Origin: Bradyrhizobium sp. Ec3.3
GTDB taxonomy: Bacteria; Pseudomonadota; Alphaproteobacteria; Rhizobiales; Xanthobacteraceae
Direction of reading: 5' to 3'
DNA: 58,059 nt
NCBI RefSeq assembly: GCF_000472925.1
Contig: NZ_AXAS01000057.1
Coordinates: 1-58,059, forward strand
A program made the position numbers and the translations under genes. Shown here in pieces: positions 42,779 through 50,862 of the stretch. The first letter of the stretch is position 1, and each line of letters opens with the position of its first letter. Under the pieces are notes generated by a model. It had not been told where the DNA came from. It worked only from the letters and a program-made list of their open reading frames with translations, and did not search any database.

Positions 42779-43288
42779 CCCAGCCTCCAAAGGCTCCTGC
42801 CGGAACCCGATTGCAACAGCCAAGCATGCGACGCAGCAATTGTTCGGGCGAGGATATGGCGGCGCAATGGCGTAAAAGGCGAAGGCAGAGCTTTTCAGCG
42901 CGAGTGTGGCCCGGCGGACACGCGCGGGTTCCATGCAGTTCCCTCAGAGTCTCAGCCGGCCGTCGCTGAGCCTCGCATGATCACGATGCTTCAGACACAA
43001 AAAGGCCGCCCAGCGGCGGCCTTTGAAGTCATAAAGCGCAGAGCCAATCAAAGTAGGTACCGCAAAGCCAGCCCCGGGTTTTTCAAAATCGGCACGAGCT
43101 CAAACGTCCTGCCCGGTCGCGTGGAGCTTAATGGAAAATTGTTGCACGCGTAAATGAGGAATTGTGACTTCGCTTAATGCAAAACCTTAACGCGCGATGC
43201 AGCGCGAACCGTCTTGGCGGGGACACGCCCCGGCCATAACGATGTGCAGATTGTGCTAACGCGTCAGCATCGCGCGCGATCGCCGGCT
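42779..43288. other. Intergenic region with a hairpin terminator
   Basis: Between the peptidase start and the GYD gene stop there is no convincing gene. The plus-strand frame from 42452 runs through but is antisense to the peptidase and Arg-rich. A terminator hairpin at 42999-43025 is the only clear element; 43030-43280 holds no recognised feature. Confidence 0.45.
42999..43025. terminator. Symmetric GC hairpin terminator
   Basis: AAAGGCCGCC-CAGC-GGCGGCCTTT is a perfect 10-bp stem with A-runs on the left and T-runs on the right, so it can act on either strand. It probably ends the leftward GYD transcript some 260 bases downstream of that stop. Confidence 0.7.
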
Positions 43289-43621
43289 CTATTTGCCCGG
43301 CGGCGTGTAGACGGCGGCGAGACGCGAGGCCTTTTCCGCGACCGACTTGAACTCGCCCATTTTCCAGGCGCGGACCGTTTCGATCTTCGACACCGCGCCG
43401 CTTGCAGCAGCCGCCATGCCGATCGCGATGGCATCGGAGCCGTCGGGCATATCGGTGACGATCACGGCATCATGCGCGCCGGTGGTCATGAACGCGCCGA
43501 GCAGCTTGCCGCCTGCCTTCTCGACCAGCTTGTTGACGACCTCCGAACGATCAGACGGCTTCTCGACGAGTCCCTTCACGCCTGCATTCGAATAGGAGAC
43601 GTAGGTGATGAACAGTGGCAT
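43289..43621 (-). CDS. GYD domain protein
   Basis: This 110-aa protein, from ATG 43619-43621, has the GYD-family layout MPLFITYVSYSNAGVKGLV, then GGKLLGAFMTTGAHDAVIVTDMPD and TVRAWKMGEF. It is a ferredoxin-like alpha/beta dimer fold; the motif at residues about 57-60 reads GAHD instead of GxYD. Function unknown. GGAGGGAACG upstream is a good ribosome-binding site. Confidence 0.85.
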   Translation of the reverse strand: MPLFITYVSYSNAGVKGLVEKPSDRSEVVNKLVEKAGGKLLGAFMTTGAHDAVIVTDMPDGSDAIAIGMAAAASGAVSKIETVRAWKMGEFKSVAEKASRLAAVYTPPGK

Positions 43622-43845
43622 CGTTCCCTCCGTTGGGTGATGAGCGCACAATCAGCTTTTTGAAAAAGGCGCCCGCAGGGGCGAGGATCAAGCCTGCCGA
43701 CGGCATGCAAGCTGCCTCAAAGCAAAGCGGACTTCGGCACGTCCGTTGTGGCAGCGGGGAGGGACTATAGTCCCTTTTTCGAGCGCCACAATGCTTCGCC
43801 TCGCACATGAGGTCACGGAGTTGAGACCTTGCGAAAGGTATCATC

Positions 43846-44715
43846 TTGGTGGAGCAATTGACAGGTATCGCTGTCGCTCCCAGCCATCCTCGAAGTCAAA
43901 TCGCGCACATGCTCGTCATCTCCATTCAAAGCCAGGTCGTTCACGGCCATGTCGGCAATTCGGCCGCCGTCTATCCCATGCAGGCGGAGGGCGTGGATGT
44001 CGCGGCGGTACCGACAACATTGCTGTCGAACCACCCGCGCTATCCGACGCTGCGCGGCCGCGTGCTGGACGCGGAGCTCGTGGCCGATCTCCTGCTCGGC
44101 GTCGAGGAGCGTGGCCTGATCGAACGGGCAAGCGTCCTTGTCACCGGTTATCTCGGCTCGACTGCAAACGCGAAAGCCATCGCCGATTTCGTCGAGCGCG
44201 CGCTGCGACGAAATCCAAACCTTATCTATCTCTGCGATCCCGTGATCGGGGACGACGGCAACGTCTATGTCGCCGACGGCATTTTGGATGTCATTCGCAA
44301 GCGGCTCGTGCCAGCCGCGACCTTCATCACGCCGAACCAGTTCGAGCTGGAACAACTGTCAGGGATCGCAGTCAAGGATGCATCCAGCCTGTTGGCGGCA
44401 GCAAGCGCCGCCATCGCGGCGCACGGCCCGAAAGGCGTCATCGCTACCGGTTGCACGCTCGTCGACACGCAAGCAGGGCAGGTGGAGACGATCCTGTGCC
44501 AGGGCGAAAAACTGTCGCGCTTTGCGACAGCGCGGCTGCCGATCCGGCCGTGCGGGACGGGAGATCTGCTGTCGGGGCTCGTGGCGGCGGGGCTTGCGAA
44601 GGGGGCGACGGTCGAAACGGCGGTTCGGTTGGCGGTCGATCATGTGTTTACGGTGCTCGCGCGCACGCATCAAACGGGATCGGAGGAGCTTTGCCTTATT
44701 GCGCCGACAGGTTGA
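43846..44715 (+). CDS. pdxY: Pyridoxal kinase, PdxY type
   Basis: This ribokinase-fold enzyme (289 aa) phosphorylates pyridoxal with ATP in the vitamin B6 salvage pathway. VISIQSQVVHGHVGNSAAVY matches the PdxK/PdxY N-terminus, LCDPVIGDDGNVYV is the substrate/ATP region, and RPCGTGDLLSGLVAAGL holds the catalytic base D240. The start is uncertain: TTG (43846) or GTG (43849) follow GAAAGG, while ATG 43909 aligns with the E. coli start but lacks a ribosome-binding site. Confidence 0.88.
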   Translation: MVEQLTGIAVAPSHPRSQIAHMLVISIQSQVVHGHVGNSAAVYPMQAEGVDVAAVPTTLLSNHPRYPTLRGRVLDAELVADLLLGVEERGLIERASVLVTGYLGSTANAKAIADFVERALRRNPNLIYLCDPVIGDDGNVYVADGILDVIRKRLVPAATFITPNQFELEQLSGIAVKDASSLLAAASAAIAAHGPKGVIATGCTLVDTQAGQVETILCQGEKLSRFATARLPIRPCGTGDLLSGLVAAGLAKGATVETAVRLAVDHVFTVLARTHQTGSEELCLIAPTG

Positions 44716-44874
44716 GTGGCTGCTAATTTCATTATCTGCAGGTGTCCGGCCGGATGTCGTAAAATACGGCAAGCTTGAGGCAGTCAACAGCATATACAGT
44801 TAGAACGCGAGTTACCCCCGTAATACATTGGGAGCGTTGGGGTTGTTCGGGGCGCGTATCGGGAGAACCCACCC

Positions 44875-45351
44875 ATGGCAAGTGTTGAACAATTGCGAAG
44901 AAAGGACTCGGTAAACCTGGTTCAACTTGAGGCGGACATTGCTTCGGTTCGTCACGGAAGTTCATTAGCTTCAATTGCATTGCCTGATTATGTCGAGCAC
45001 ACGGAGGGCGTTACGCGTGTGGGCGCCCTCAGCGCAGAGGCGGTCATTCGCGATTATGAATCCGCCGCAAAAGAGATCGAGGCGATGGGGGCCGAGTTGA
45101 TCGGAGCTGCGCGAAAATGCGAAGAGCTGACGGCCCAGGTGCACGATGCGATCGCGTATATGCGCGAAACGGCCGCGGGCTACCGTGAAGAAGGACGCAA
45201 GATCTTCAAAAGGATCGAAGAATGCGCCCTGTTCACCGAGGACGTCCGCAAGACATGCGAGCAGGTGAAGCGCAGAATGGAAGCCGCGGGCAGCGTTCCC
45301 TCCATGGAGGAGGAGCCCGCCCAAGAGGAACAGGTATCCGAAAGCGCCTAG
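44875..45351 (+). CDS. Coiled-coil hypothetical protein (158 aa)
   Basis: The ATG at 44875 follows GGGAGAACCCACCC. The protein is almost entirely helical: RDYESAAKEIEAMGAELIG, YREEGRKIFKRIEECALFTE, and an acidic Glu-rich end (EEEPAQEEQVSESA). Two cysteines occur near the centre. No membrane segment or known domain. It has its own terminator. Confidence 0.7.
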   Translation: MASVEQLRRKDSVNLVQLEADIASVRHGSSLASIALPDYVEHTEGVTRVGALSAEAVIRDYESAAKEIEAMGAELIGAARKCEELTAQVHDAIAYMRETAAGYREEGRKIFKRIEECALFTEDVRKTCEQVKRRMEAAGSVPSMEEEPAQEEQVSESA

Positions 45352-45390
45352 GTGCCCTCCCGGATCCGGTCCCCTTGATCCGGGGGGTGT

Positions 45391-45419
45391 GAGACCGCCT
45401 TCGGGCGGTCTCTTTTTTT
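45391..45419 (+). terminator. Rho-independent terminator
   Basis: GAGACCGCC-TTC-GGGCGGTCTC makes a strong stem followed by seven T residues, 40 bases after the coiled-coil gene stop. Confidence 0.93.
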
Positions 45420-45449
45420 GCCTCGCGGCCTCGGATACCGAACGACCAG

Positions 45450-45980
45450 CTAGTGGCGTGTTGCACGGACTTCCAGCGTGGTCTGGGTGATCCTGGCCAC
45501 GAAGCCCTCAAGGTTTACGACCCGCTGCTTGACCAATTGTTCGTGCAGGTCGGCGATTTTCTGCGTTTCTTCGACGAAGGATTCACACGCCTGCTTCGCG
45601 AATTCCATCTGAAGCTCAAACGCCTCCGCGGGTGAGCGCGCGCTCGCAAGCTTCCCGATGAAGGACCAGGCGCGTTCAAGTGACTTCCTGGTGTAGTCGC
45701 CATAGGCATCCGCAATCGACTGCATGCTGACCGGGACGAGTTCCATCGAAGCGGCCGGCACGTTTGCTGTCTCGATGGCAGAAACCTCAGTCGACGGGAA
45801 CTGTGGTTCGAGGTCTACGCCGGTCTCCAGCTCGGTTGCCTGACTGGTCTCCGGCTCGGGATCCGGCGACTGAACCGTTGCGGCCGCGTGTTGCTCGTCG
45901 GCCTTGGCCTGCTTCGTCTTTTTCTTCCGGTTGCGCTGGCCGGATTTTCCGGTCTGCTTGGTCTGGTCCACGCTCAACAT
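45450..45980 (-). CDS. Phasin family protein
   Basis: This 176-aa protein, from ATG 45978-45980, has a Lys/Gln-rich N-terminus (KSGQRNRKKKTKQAKADEQ) and an acidic linker. The phasin core is YTRKSLERAWSFIGKLASAR, then EAFELQMEFAKQACESFVEE and a final helix. Phasins coat polyhydroxyalkanoate granules and control their size. The basic tail could bind nucleic acid, as in PhaF/PhaM-type phasins, which is inference. The frame continues upstream to 46169 without a start signal. Confidence 0.85.
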   Translation of the reverse strand: MLSVDQTKQTGKSGQRNRKKKTKQAKADEQHAAATVQSPDPEPETSQATELETGVDLEPQFPSTEVSAIETANVPAASMELVPVSMQSIADAYGDYTRKSLERAWSFIGKLASARSPAEAFELQMEFAKQACESFVEETQKIADLHEQLVKQRVVNLEGFVARITQTTLEVRATRH

Positions 45981-46236
45981 TACAAAATGACTCCCCAAAT
46001 CGATGAAGCTGCAACCCTCCGCTGCGTTTGCGCTGAAATCGCGATTGCGGCTTGTCACAGGCGTGGCGGGGGTGTGATGAGATTTGGCAGGGTGAACGCC
46101 AGGCCGGAGGGATTTCGCGTTCAGGACGGTCCGGCCATCTGCAAAATCTGCATTGTTGCAATGCAGCAAAGTGGGCTACCGCGCTGCAACATAAGGACAT
46201 AGTTCCGGATCTCACGTTCTACCCAGGAGATTCGGT

Positions 46237-46500
46237 GTGAAAACAATTCCGTTAACCATTGCAGCCGCTGCCATGTGGGTCGCTGCTGCCACCGCCGCCT
46301 TCGCCGCGGAACTGCCGAGCTATGAGGCCAATGGCTTTGCGGCCTCGCCCGTGCAGGTGAGCCTGCTCGGCGCCGCGCATGTGAACCAGCAGGCGGCTTC
46401 CACGACCGCGCCGTCTCCGCACCAGGTGAGCGTGCTGACGCCGCGCGCCAAAGTGACGACCGCAACGACCGCGCCGGTCACGACCGGCACCGCGCGCTGA
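46237..46500 (+). CDS. Small secreted Ala/Thr-rich protein (87 aa)
   Basis: The start is GTG at 46237 with AGGAGA six bases upstream. A signal peptide (MKTIPLTIAAAAMWVAAATA, cleavage near FAA-EL) precedes a short mature chain (SYEANGFAASPVQVSLLGAA) and a Thr/Ala/Pro-rich tail. Function unknown; typical of small rhizobial exported proteins. Confidence 0.65.
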   Translation: MKTIPLTIAAAAMWVAAATAAFAAELPSYEANGFAASPVQVSLLGAAHVNQQAASTTAPSPHQVSVLTPRAKVTTATTAPVTTGTAR

Positions 46501-46697
46501 GCGAGGTCAGAAAGAGCAGGGTGGGCCTGCGCCGTTGGCCAGCCCCATCCTGCCGGCTCATTCCGCGAGCACGATCCCGGCGCACCTTCGTCTCGCATAT
46601 CGTCAAATTGTCAGACCCGAATTAACGCAATCGTAGATTGCACATCCTATCCGGTTACGCGCGGGCCATGCCTCGCACAACCGGAAAGGATACGCTT

Positions 46698-46862
46698 TTG
46701 AAGCGCATTTTCGCAAAATTCATCGCTGACGAGTCCGGCGCGACCGCGATCGAGTACGGCTTGATCGCCGCCGGCATCGCGCTTGCCATCATCGAAGTCA
46801 TCTATGCGCTCGGCACCAATCTGGTTGAGAAGCTCAACGCGCTGGCCGCCGCGTTGAAGTAG
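46698..46862 (+). CDS. Flp/Fap type IVb pilin
   Basis: This 54-aa pilin starts at TTG 46698, with GAAAGGA at about 46683-46689 well spaced. A basic leader (LKRIFAKFIADESG) precedes the processing/assembly site ATAIEYGLIAAGIALAIIE, where the Gly/Ala-x-x-IEY motif is typical of prepilin peptidase substrates. This is a subunit of Tad/Flp pili. No cpa/tad assembly genes are nearby, so it is an orphan pilin here. Confidence 0.9.
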   Translation: MKRIFAKFIADESGATAIEYGLIAAGIALAIIEVIYALGTNLVEKLNALAAALK

Positions 46863-46876
46863 CAAGAGCGGTCTGC

Positions 46877-46902
46877 GTAGCCCGGATGCCCATCCGGGCT
46901 AC
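46877..46902. repeat. Short REP-like palindrome
   Basis: GTAGCCCGGATG and CATCCGGGCTAC form a near-perfect 12-bp palindrome 14 bases after the pilin stop. It resembles the ends of the larger REP-like elements at 39063 and 49298 and may stabilise or terminate the pilin mRNA. Confidence 0.6.
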
Positions 46903-46986
46903 CGACGGCCTCTCGGATCGCGACGCCTAAAGAAATACCGTAAATCCGAAGTATTGTAAAGGAGCATCTACCGGCCGAGGAGCCGA

Positions 46987-47160
46987 TCAACCAAACAGCG
47001 CCGCGTAGATCACGTAGAGCCAGCCCAAAATGCCGTGGATGATTGCCCACAGGATCGAATGGTTCTTGGTGTAGGAGATCGCGATGGCCAGCGCCGAACC
47101 GAAGCCCACGCCATATTTGGCGCCCTCGACCCGAACTCCGTAGTAGCGATTGCCGTTCAT
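46987..47160 (-). CDS. Small two-segment membrane protein (57 aa)
   Basis: It is translated from ATG 47158-47160 to TGA 46987: MNGNRYYGVRVEGAKYGVGF, GSALAIAISYTKNH, SILWAIIHGILGWLYVIYAA, LFG. A short N-terminal hydrophobic stretch and one strong C-terminal membrane helix are visible. GCGAGGACGACG upstream is a good ribosome-binding site. Similar small proteins occur in rhizobia; function unknown. Confidence 0.7.
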   Translation of the reverse strand: MNGNRYYGVRVEGAKYGVGFGSALAIAISYTKNHSILWAIIHGILGWLYVIYAALFG

Positions 47161-47192
47161 CGTCGTCCTCGCTTCGCTGATCCCGACCCGCC

Positions 47193-47543
47193 TTACGCCT
47201 TCCGCACGAACTCCGATTTCAAATTCATCGCGCCGATGCCGTCGATCTTGCAGGCGATGTTGTGCCCGTCGGTGGCGTCCTGGAGGCGGATGTTCCTGAC
47301 CTTGGTGCCGCCTTTGACCACCGAGGACGATCCCTTGATCTTGAGATCCTTGATCACGATGACGCTGTCGCCATCGGCAAGCGCATTGCCGTTGGCATCG
47401 CGCACGCCCGCCTCCTGCGCGGCTTCCGAAGCCGCCTCAGTCGACGTGCTCCATTCATGGCCGCATTCCGGGCAGACCCAGAGATCGCGATCCTGGTAGG
47501 CATGCTCGGAGTTGCAGGTGGGGCATTTCGTGGCGTCAGTCAT
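47193..47543 (-). CDS. PhnA-like (YjdM) zinc-ribbon protein
   Basis: This is a 116-aa protein from ATG 47541-47543. The N-terminal zinc ribbon CPTCNSEHAYQ then CPECGHEW has four cysteines. The C-terminal domain (DGDSVIVIKDLKIKGSSSVV, GTKVRNIRLQDATDGHNIAC) is the YjdM/PhnA beta domain. Despite the name it is not proven to act in phosphonate use; YjdM is a separate family from the C-P lyase and its role is unclear. Confidence 0.88.
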   Translation of the reverse strand: MTDATKCPTCNSEHAYQDRDLWVCPECGHEWSTSTEAASEAAQEAGVRDANGNALADGDSVIVIKDLKIKGSSSVVKGGTKVRNIRLQDATDGHNIACKIDGIGAMNLKSEFVRKA

Positions 47544-47733
47544 CGTCAATCCAACGTTTTTAGGCGGGCGCACCGTAGGGGCCGGGGAGGGGAAAGCAAG
47601 GGAAATCCGGGCTACCTGTCCCTCCCATCATCGTGACGCAGCATTTGGCTGATACCGCTTGTGCTCAGCCTCGCGAAACATAGCTGATAGGGAGCGGATT
47701 ACCGCTTGCGCCGCGTTCAGGTAACATCATCGC

Positions 47734-49140
47734 ATGAGCGAAATCGAGACCTTGTTTGGTGTGTTGCGTCAGTCGGCCGACGAAGGCGTCGTCGACATGC
47801 TCGAGCGCATGGTGCGGGAGGCGCCGGACCATGCCTTGAACCGCATGAACGCGCTGGACCTGGCGGTTCGCGCCGGGCTCGATGAGGAGCGCGTTGTCGC
47901 GGGCCTGCTGCATGCGGTGCAGCTCGGCATGGCCGAGATGACCTGGAGCGTGATCTGCCCGAGCTGCGCCGGTGTGCTGTCCGCCAACAAGAGCCTGAAG
48001 ACCCTCAACAGCCCGCATTATCATTGCGCCTTCTGCGCCGCGGGCTATGAGACGACGCTCGACAATCTCGTCGAGGTGACCTTCACGATCAGCCCGCGCG
48101 TACGCAAGATCGCGGCCCACAATCCCGACGATTTGCCGCTGGCCGACTACTATCGCCAGATCTTCTGGAGCTCGGCCATCGATCTTCCGGGCGACGTCGA
48201 GACACTGCTGCGCGAGGTGACGCTCGAGACGTTCGACCTGCCGCCGGGCGAGCGGGCCATCCTGTCCCTGCAGGTGCCAGAGGGCACGTTGATCGTGTTC
48301 GATCCGGTGACGCATACCGCCCAGTTCCTCGATATCAAGGGCGAGGAGACCAGCGAGCGGCAGAACCTCTCGATGATCTTCAACAAGGCGGAAACGCCTG
48401 CCGAAGCGGTCAGCTTGCGCCCCGGGCCGCTGCGGCTGGCGCTCGACAACCGCACCGACGGCCGCGTGCTGCCGGCGGTGTGGGTCGCGAACAAGGCGCT
48501 CGACGATCTCTTGACGCGGCGCAAGCCGGCGCTGACGGCAAAGCGTCTCCTCACCAACCAGACCTTCCGCGATCTCTACCGCACCGACACGCTCGCTATC
48601 GGCCAGCGCCTGAAGATCCTCAGCCTGACCTTCCTGTTCTCGGACCTGCGCGACTCCACCGGGCTCTACGAGCATGTCGGCGACCTCGTCGCCTTCGATC
48701 TCGTCAACGAGCACTTCCGCCTCTTGCAGGAGATCATCGTCTCCGAGCGCGGCGCCATCGTGAAGACCATTGGCGATGCCGTGATGGCGACCTTCGAGAC
48801 GCCGGACCGCGCCATTGCCGCCGCCATCCGCATGCGCGAGGCGATGAGCGACCTCGGCGCCGAGCGGCAGCATCAGGGCCTGCTGCTCAAGATGGGCATC
48901 CACGAAGGCTCGTGCCTCGCGGTCACGCTCAACGGCCAGCAGGACTATTTTGGCCAGACCGTCAACATCGCCTCGCGCGTCCAGGGGCTTGCCGCCTCAC
49001 GCGCGATCGTGGTGACGGAGCCGGTGCTGGAGCATGCCGACACGCGGACCTTGCTCGAGGCCGGCGGCCTAAGCCCAACGCGACGCAGCGTGGCGCTGAG
49101 CGGCATCTCGGACAGGGTGTCGGTGTACGAGATTCCCTGA
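47734..49140 (+). CDS. Class III adenylate cyclase with DUF5939-type Cys4 N-terminus
   Basis: This is a 468-aa soluble cyclase. Residues 1-290 form a DUF5939-like region with C75-P-S-C78 and C98-A-F-C101, a probable zinc site. The catalytic domain starts near 297: metal-binding D304 (FLFSDLRDST) and D348 (KTIGDAV), purine-contacting K344 and D404, N411 and R415 (DYFGQTVNIASR). The Lys/Asp pair favours ATP over GTP. It makes cAMP; class III cyclases work as homodimers. Being soluble with a Cys4 module it may sense redox or metals (inference). Confidence 0.85.
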   Translation: MSEIETLFGVLRQSADEGVVDMLERMVREAPDHALNRMNALDLAVRAGLDEERVVAGLLHAVQLGMAEMTWSVICPSCAGVLSANKSLKTLNSPHYHCAFCAAGYETTLDNLVEVTFTISPRVRKIAAHNPDDLPLADYYRQIFWSSAIDLPGDVETLLREVTLETFDLPPGERAILSLQVPEGTLIVFDPVTHTAQFLDIKGEETSERQNLSMIFNKAETPAEAVSLRPGPLRLALDNRTDGRVLPAVWVANKALDDLLTRRKPALTAKRLLTNQTFRDLYRTDTLAIGQRLKILSLTFLFSDLRDSTGLYEHVGDLVAFDLVNEHFRLLQEIIVSERGAIVKTIGDAVMATFETPDRAIAAAIRMREAMSDLGAERQHQGLLLKMGIHEGSCLAVTLNGQQDYFGQTVNIASRVQGLAASRAIVVTEPVLEHADTRTLLEAGGLSPTRRSVALSGISDRVSVYEIP

Positions 49141-49297
49141 GGGTGGGGCCGGGTGGGGGCAAAACAAAAAGCGCGAAAACAACCCCATGCAAAGTAGCCG
49201 ATCACCCCTGTGATGCGTTTGCGGATTTTACGAAGTCGCTTGACGCGTCGGGCAAATCATCGGCATTATTTCATCATCGCGGTTTTTGGCGACAGCC

Positions 49298-49390
49298 CGT
49301 CACCGTAGTCCGGATGAAGCGCAGCGCAATCCGGAATTGGAGCCCGCGGGACGATACGCCGATTACGCTGCGCTCGATCCGGGCCACGCC
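49298..49390. repeat. REP-like element (GGATGGAG type), copy 2
   Basis: It begins CCGTAGTCCGGATGAAGCGC, shares AATCCGGAATTGGAGCCCGC and GGGACGATACGCCGATTACG with the copy at 39063-39149, and ends GATCCGGGCCACGCC. It sits just upstream of the next gene and may form part of its leader. Confidence 0.75.
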
Positions 49391-49423
49391 ACGCTCATCC
49401 GCATTCATCACCAAGGTGACCAG

Positions 49424-50344
49424 ATGGATATGAAGACCGCGCTCGCGGCGTCGCTCCTGATTGCCAGCTTCCTGGTCACCCTGTGGCTCTGGGCTCTTGT
49501 GGAGCAAATACCAGGCGTGCCCAGTCCCTTTGGTGGGGGGCGGGAAGCCGGCCTCGGCATCATGGTTCTCATGCCTCCTTTGCGCTGGCTGACGCTGTCA
49601 GCCGCGTTTGTCGTCCTGCTGATCGACGGAAGATTGCAGGCGTGGGCGCCCTACGGGATTCTGCGATTTCTCATGGCGATGGTCGGACTCATTGTGCTGG
49701 AAATTTTCATGTTCCAGATTCTCTTCCGTCGCCTCGACGACTCCATTGCGCCTTTCCATTGGCTTTTTAGCTCTTTGATGATCCTGCTGCCTCTGACCGT
49801 GATGGTGGGAGGCTATCTGGGCTCGCGCGCCGTATTCGTCATCGGCATCGCGGCTTCATTGGCTGCCGTGGTTTGGCCCATCTCTCCCAGTGTCGACTAC
49901 ATCGTGCGCCACCCCGACAATGAGGGAGGCGCAACGGCTACTCTGGCGAGCCTCGAGAAACATCCCGATTGGGTGAAACAGGTCTCACGCGAACTCGATG
50001 GCAACCACTACTGGTCCTTACGCCCGGCCTATCTGCTGACCCTGAAGCCGGCCGCGCTGGATGAGGATGTGCAGGAGAAGTGCTGGAAGGTCGGGCTCTC
50101 GGTGTTTGCCGAGGCGAGACGGTTTCGCGACAAGGGTGAAAACCAGATGCCTGGAGAATTCAACGAGATCGCACCGGTCTTCGCGGGCCTGGCCTCGATT
50201 CCCGGCCCGGTGCGGGATCGTCACCACGCCGAGTTCGTCGCCGTTCGCGATCTTGTCAATTTCTACAGGACCGAAACGCCTGACACGCGTCATCCTGAAC
50301 TGCCGGACCTCAACACGGTGGATTGGGTGCCCGCGGGCAAGTGA
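49424..50344 (+). CDS. Multi-pass membrane protein of unknown function (306 aa)
   Basis: From the ATG at 49424 the first half has about five hydrophobic segments (LAASLLIASFLVTLWLWALV; LRWLTLSAAFVVLLID; ILRFLMAMVGLIVLEIFMFQ; LFSSLMILLPLTVMVGG; AVFVIGIAASLAAVVWPI). The second half (150-306) is soluble with DYIVRHPDNEGGATATLASL and helical repeats. No family is recognised. The frame runs upstream through the repeat to 49286, which is not coding. Confidence 0.65.
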   Translation: MDMKTALAASLLIASFLVTLWLWALVEQIPGVPSPFGGGREAGLGIMVLMPPLRWLTLSAAFVVLLIDGRLQAWAPYGILRFLMAMVGLIVLEIFMFQILFRRLDDSIAPFHWLFSSLMILLPLTVMVGGYLGSRAVFVIGIAASLAAVVWPISPSVDYIVRHPDNEGGATATLASLEKHPDWVKQVSRELDGNHYWSLRPAYLLTLKPAALDEDVQEKCWKVGLSVFAEARRFRDKGENQMPGEFNEIAPVFAGLASIPGPVRDRHHAEFVAVRDLVNFYRTETPDTRHPELPDLNTVDWVPAGK

Positions 50345-50366
50345 TGCGAGGCGCGGGGTAGCGCTT

Positions 50367-50457
50367 GTAGGATGGGTTGAGCTCTTCGAAACCCATCGTC
50401 TTTCCGAACCGCGATCGATGGGTATCGCTTCGCTCCACCCATCCTACGGGCTACGCT
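50367..50457. repeat. REP-like element (GTAGGATGGGTTGAGC type)
   Basis: It starts GTAGGATGGGTTGAGC, has ATCGATGGGTATCGCTTCGC, and ends CCACCCATCCTAC, so the two ends are inverted. It lies 22 bases after the stop of the preceding gene. Confidence 0.85.
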
Positions 50458-50590
50458 TGCTGCGCGGCTCGTTATGTATGGCCGTTCAAAACGGACGTGA
50501 TCTCCTTAATGGTTGCTTTGCAGATCGCGCGGCTTGATGGGGCCGCCGCGTTTTGAGCGGTCATTTCTGGAAATCATACTGGAGGCCGTC

Positions 50591-50737
50591 ATGCCCGTTG
50601 CGCAGAAAGCTGTCATTGCCACCGCGTCGCCGCGTGCGTTCATTCTCAGGCATATGGCGCTGTTCGCCGCGGCCGCGCTGTTCGTGTTCGTGCTGAGCTT
50701 GACCTACGGGCTGGATCTCAGCCCGGGGTTCTTCTGA
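50591..50737 (+). CDS. Small single-pass membrane protein (48 aa)
   Basis: The ATG at 50591 (CTGGAGGCCGTC upstream) opens a 48-aa chain with a polar head (MPVAQKAVIATASPRAFILR) and one membrane helix (HMALFAAAALFVFVLSLTYG). It is flanked by REP-like elements on both sides. Function unknown. Confidence 0.55.
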   Translation: MPVAQKAVIATASPRAFILRHMALFAAAALFVFVLSLTYGLDLSPGFF

Positions 50738-50750
50738 GCGAAAGTGCATA

Positions 50751-50835
50751 GGGTGCAGGATGGGTTTCGCTGCAGCGAAACCCATCATTTGCCGCGGTGA
50801 AGATGATGGGTATCGCTTCGCTCCACCCGTGCTAC
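50751..50835. repeat. REP-like element
   Basis: From GGGTGCAGGATGGGTTTCGC, through CCCATCATTTGCCGCGGTGA and GATGGGTATCGCTTCGCTCC, to ACCCGTGCTAC. Same family as 50367-50457, weaker ends. It precedes the stop of the convergent Pro-rich gene by about 30 bases. Confidence 0.8.
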
Positions 50836-50862
50836 GGGATACGCTCTACCCATCGTGAGGGC

